A stretch of DNA of 56,394 nt from Balneolales bacterium (GTDB taxonomy: Bacteria; Bacteroidota; Rhodothermia; Balneolales; Natronogracilivirgulaceae), in assembly GCA_007132975.1 (NCBI GenBank), contig SLNO01000110.1, positions 1 through 56,394 of the forward strand. Direction: 5' to 3'. The translations under genes and the position numbers were made by a program. This document shows positions 54,724-56,394 of this stretch, one piece after another. The first letter of the stretch is position 1; every line of letters begins with the position of its first letter. The notes under the pieces were generated by a model that ran no database searches, was not told where the DNA came from, and saw nothing but the letters and a program-made list of their open reading frames with translations.

Positions 54724-55930
54724 ACGGAGTCCGTGGTGTTATTGGTAGCGGCTTGCTTGGGCGATGAGGACTCGGGCGCGACTGACTGTCATCACGACGC
54801 TTGTAGGGCTTGCTGAACCTTGGTTTTTGCTGCCTCTCAGAATCGTCACCGGTTTTGTAGTAACGCGCATTTGCCGGTTTCCGTTTGAATCTGCGTTTTT
54901 TAAATCCACCCTTGCGTTTTGGATCAGGTTTGAACGTTCTTTTCGACTTCTGGGCACGTTTGTCCTTGAGATCGATGATCTCAACCCGCGGGCTGATAAT
55001 TTCCTTCTCCTGATCGGGGTTGGTAAATATGGGTCTGAGTTCGTAGGCCAGCCACGTTTTTTCAAAGACACCGCGGGCTTCCTTGAGAAGAAGGAACTGA
55101 TTGGAGTAGCGGGCAGAGAAGTGCCCGATCACCAGACGCTCCACCTTGGCTGTTTTGGCCACAATGGCGGCGTCCTGAGCGCTGGAATGGCCGGTATCTT
55201 CCGCCTTCTCCTTAAGCGGCTCGCCAAAGGTTGCCTCATGGAAAAGGATAGTGGCATTTTCGGCCAATCGGATGGCGTTCTCACAAAATTCCGTATCCGT
55301 CACATAGACGAAGCTTTCTCCGGGCCTGGGATCACCGACGATATCGGCGGAGTGAACAACGGTACCGTCTTCCAGTGTAACATCCTCACCGTTTTTCAGC
55401 GCCTTGAAATGCGCATCATCGGTTATGCCGGCTTCCGCGGCCTTCTCTGCATCCACTTTTCCGGGCTTGTCTTTTTCCTGGAAACGATATCCTATACAGA
55501 ATTTGGTGTGTTTGAGTGGGCGGGCCTCCACATAAAACTCCTCCCCTTCAAGTACCACTTCATGGTCGAAGTCACTTTTGAGTTCTTTGTAAGTAACAGG
55601 GAATTCCAGTTCGATCTCAGCGACACCGAAAACCGAATCAATCATCTTTTTCAAGCCTTTTGGACCGATGATGTGCAGTTCCTTGTCGCGCCGCTGCAGC
55701 TGAAGGGTGCTTAACAGGCCGAACAGCCCAAAGATATGGTCACCATCCAGATGAGAAATGAAAATTGCCTCAACTTTGGAGCGTTTGACACCGGCCTGCA
55801 ACAACCGCATCTGGGCATTTTCCCCGCAATCAAACAGGAATACGGAACCGTCACGCCAGACAGCCAATGATGGCAGGTGGCGCACAGCGGTGGGGGTGGC
55901 AGATGAGACACCCAATGGAATTATAATCAT
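54701..55930 (-). CDS. rnz: Ribonuclease Z with altered metal motif and basic C-terminal tail
   Basis: A 409-residue metallo-beta-lactamase-fold endonuclease that cuts tRNA 3' trailers. The zinc motif HxHxDH reads H60-L-D62-G-D64-H65 (SHLDGDHIFGL): the second His is Asp. Other ligands and motifs are kept: PLKHTKFCIGYRF, a Gly-Asp-Pro loop with VYVTDTEF, FHEATF, GHSSAQDAA and IGHFSARY. Residues about 305-409 are an additional basic, Lys/Arg-rich, probably disordered tail (KRTFKPDPKRKGGFKKRRFK and similar). Usual bacterial RNase Z is about 305 residues and has no such tail. The gene lies between the two halves of an ABC exporter, overlapping one by 23 bases. Whether the Asp still binds zinc is not known. 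Confidence 0.9.
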   Translation of the reverse strand: MIIIPLGVSSATPTAVRHLPSLAVWRDGSVFLFDCGENAQMRLLQAGVKRSKVEAIFISHLDGDHIFGLFGLLSTLQLQRRDKELHIIGPKGLKKMIDSVFGVAEIELEFPVTYKELKSDFDHEVVLEGEEFYVEARPLKHTKFCIGYRFQEKDKPGKVDAEKAAEAGITDDAHFKALKNGEDVTLEDGTVVHSADIVGDPRPGESFVYVTDTEFCENAIRLAENATILFHEATFGEPLKEKAEDTGHSSAQDAAIVAKTAKVERLVIGHFSARYSNQFLLLKEARGVFEKTWLAYELRPIFTNPDQEKEIISPRVEIIDLKDKRAQKSKRTFKPDPKRKGGFKKRRFKRKPANARYYKTGDDSERQQKPRFSKPYKRRDDSQSRPSPHRPSKPLPITPRTPFDDFDRF

Positions 55931-56006
55931 GTTAGTTTCCTCTCCATTTTTAAACGGGATTTCGCTATCAGACGAAATGGCCCTTTATGTATGTAACCTA
56001 TGTGGT

Positions 56007-56394
56007 CTATATGTGTTCAAGTTCTTTCTCAATAAGCTGCTTGCGGTACATATTTGCAAAATAGCCATCCCTGCTCATTAATTCCTCGTGGCTACCGTGT
56101 TCTACAATCCGACCTTCATCCAGTACGTAAATCGTGTTCACGTGTTTCAGAGATGATAAACGATGACAAATTATAAACATTGTCACATCTTCCAGTTCCG
56201 AATCCAGGTGCTGCACTATAGCATCCTCCGTCCTCGTATCAACGGCACTCAGCGAATCATCCAGGATCAGTATGGATGGCTTGCGTATGAGCGCCCGAGC
56301 AATACTGGTTCGTTGTTTTTGCCCACCCGATAATGTTATACCTCGCTCTCCTAATATAGTGTCAAATTTTTTCTCAAATTCCAAAATATTTTCC
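56007..56394 (-). CDS. ABC exporter half-transporter, MdlA-like, C-terminal part (cut by right edge)
   Basis: The frame is open to the window edge, so only the last about 128 residues of the ATPase domain are present. They show GERGITLSGGQKQRTSIARAL (canonical signature), Walker B ILILDDSLSAVDTRTE with Asp instead of the catalytic Glu, and the switch His in IICHRLSS. Together with the LSMGQ signature of the subunit at 52909 this predicts one degenerate and one active ATP site, as in MdlAB and TM287/288. It is 76 bases upstream of rnz on the same strand. The transmembrane part lies beyond the window. Confidence 0.9.
   Translation of the reverse strand, partial: ENILEFEKKFDTILGERGITLSGGQKQRTSIARALIRKPSILILDDSLSAVDTRTEDAIVQHLDSELEDVTMFIICHRLSSLKHVNTIYVLDEGRIVEHGSHEELMSRDGYFANMYRKQLIEKELEHI

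Noticed and set aside
1-56394. CRISPR arrays, tRNA/rRNA genes, insertion sequences, prophage or defence genes
   Set aside because: Intergenic stretches were read for direct repeats, cloverleaf-like ends and transposase motifs; none was convincing.

Overview
The window comes from a Gram-negative bacterium of the Bacteroidota/Rhodothermota/Balneolota radiation, most likely a Balneolota- or Rhodothermota-like lineage. Three or four proteins end in type IX secretion (T9SS) C-terminal domains. There are a PorV/PorQ-family barrel, a TonB-dependent receptor with a carboxypeptidase-like N-terminal domain, a DUF5117-type lipoprotein metalloprotease and a DUF3098-like small membrane protein. Promoter-like sites fit the Bacteroidota -7 consensus TAnnTTTG. 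Genus and species cannot be named from the sequence alone. No rRNA, tRNA, CRISPR array, prophage or intact insertion sequence was seen; most of the window is dense chromosomal coding sequence.

Layout. (1) 1-3755 (+): a metal ABC importer (binding protein cut by the left edge, ATPase, two permeases). The first permease carries a cytoplasmic DtxR/MntR-like repressor domain, the architecture of chlamydial YtgCR. (2) 3911-19159 (-): an envelope cluster. It holds a metzincin lipoprotein, an aldo/keto reductase with a 24-bp tandem repeat in front, an NHL lipoprotein, a PorV-family barrel, a TonB-dependent receptor, a lipoprotein, and two large secreted proteins, one with a clear T9SS domain and one with a related ending. 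(3) 19670-24066 (+): two T9SS-secreted nuclease-like proteins (phospholipase D-like, then endonuclease/exonuclease/phosphatase). (4) 24189-27413: a TPR protein, a dicarboxylate/glutamate symporter, a DUF3098-like protein and an intergenic stretch with a terminator. (5) 27414-32022: polyamine genes aguB, speE, pyruvoyl-dependent arginine decarboxylase and speD, with an Omp85 gene directly behind speE. (6) 32652-46214 (-): an information-processing block in the order rimP-nusA-infB-rbfA-truB-ribF-rpsO-pnp, then an M16 peptidase, asnS and holA. (7) 46436-56394: a DUF192 lipoprotein, fbp, coaE, nadB, prfB with its programmed +1 frameshift, a DUF883-like protein, an inositol-phosphatase-family enzyme, and an MdlAB-like heterodimeric ABC exporter whose two genes are separated by rnz.

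Working together. Region 1 probably imports Mn/Fe/Zn and may regulate itself through the fused domain. Region 2 looks like an outer-membrane uptake and secretion module. The nucleases of region 3 could release nucleotides or phosphate from extracellular DNA. Region 5 covers arginine to agmatine, N-carbamoylputrescine to putrescine, and putrescine to spermidine; the intermediate agmatine deiminase step is not in the window. Region 6 is the conserved transcription/translation operon, with a Bacteroidota-type promoter and a 5' hairpin visible just upstream of rimP. The most interesting leads are the permease-repressor fusion, the secreted nuclease pair beside the outer-membrane cassette, and an RNase Z whose HxHxDH motif reads HxDxDH.
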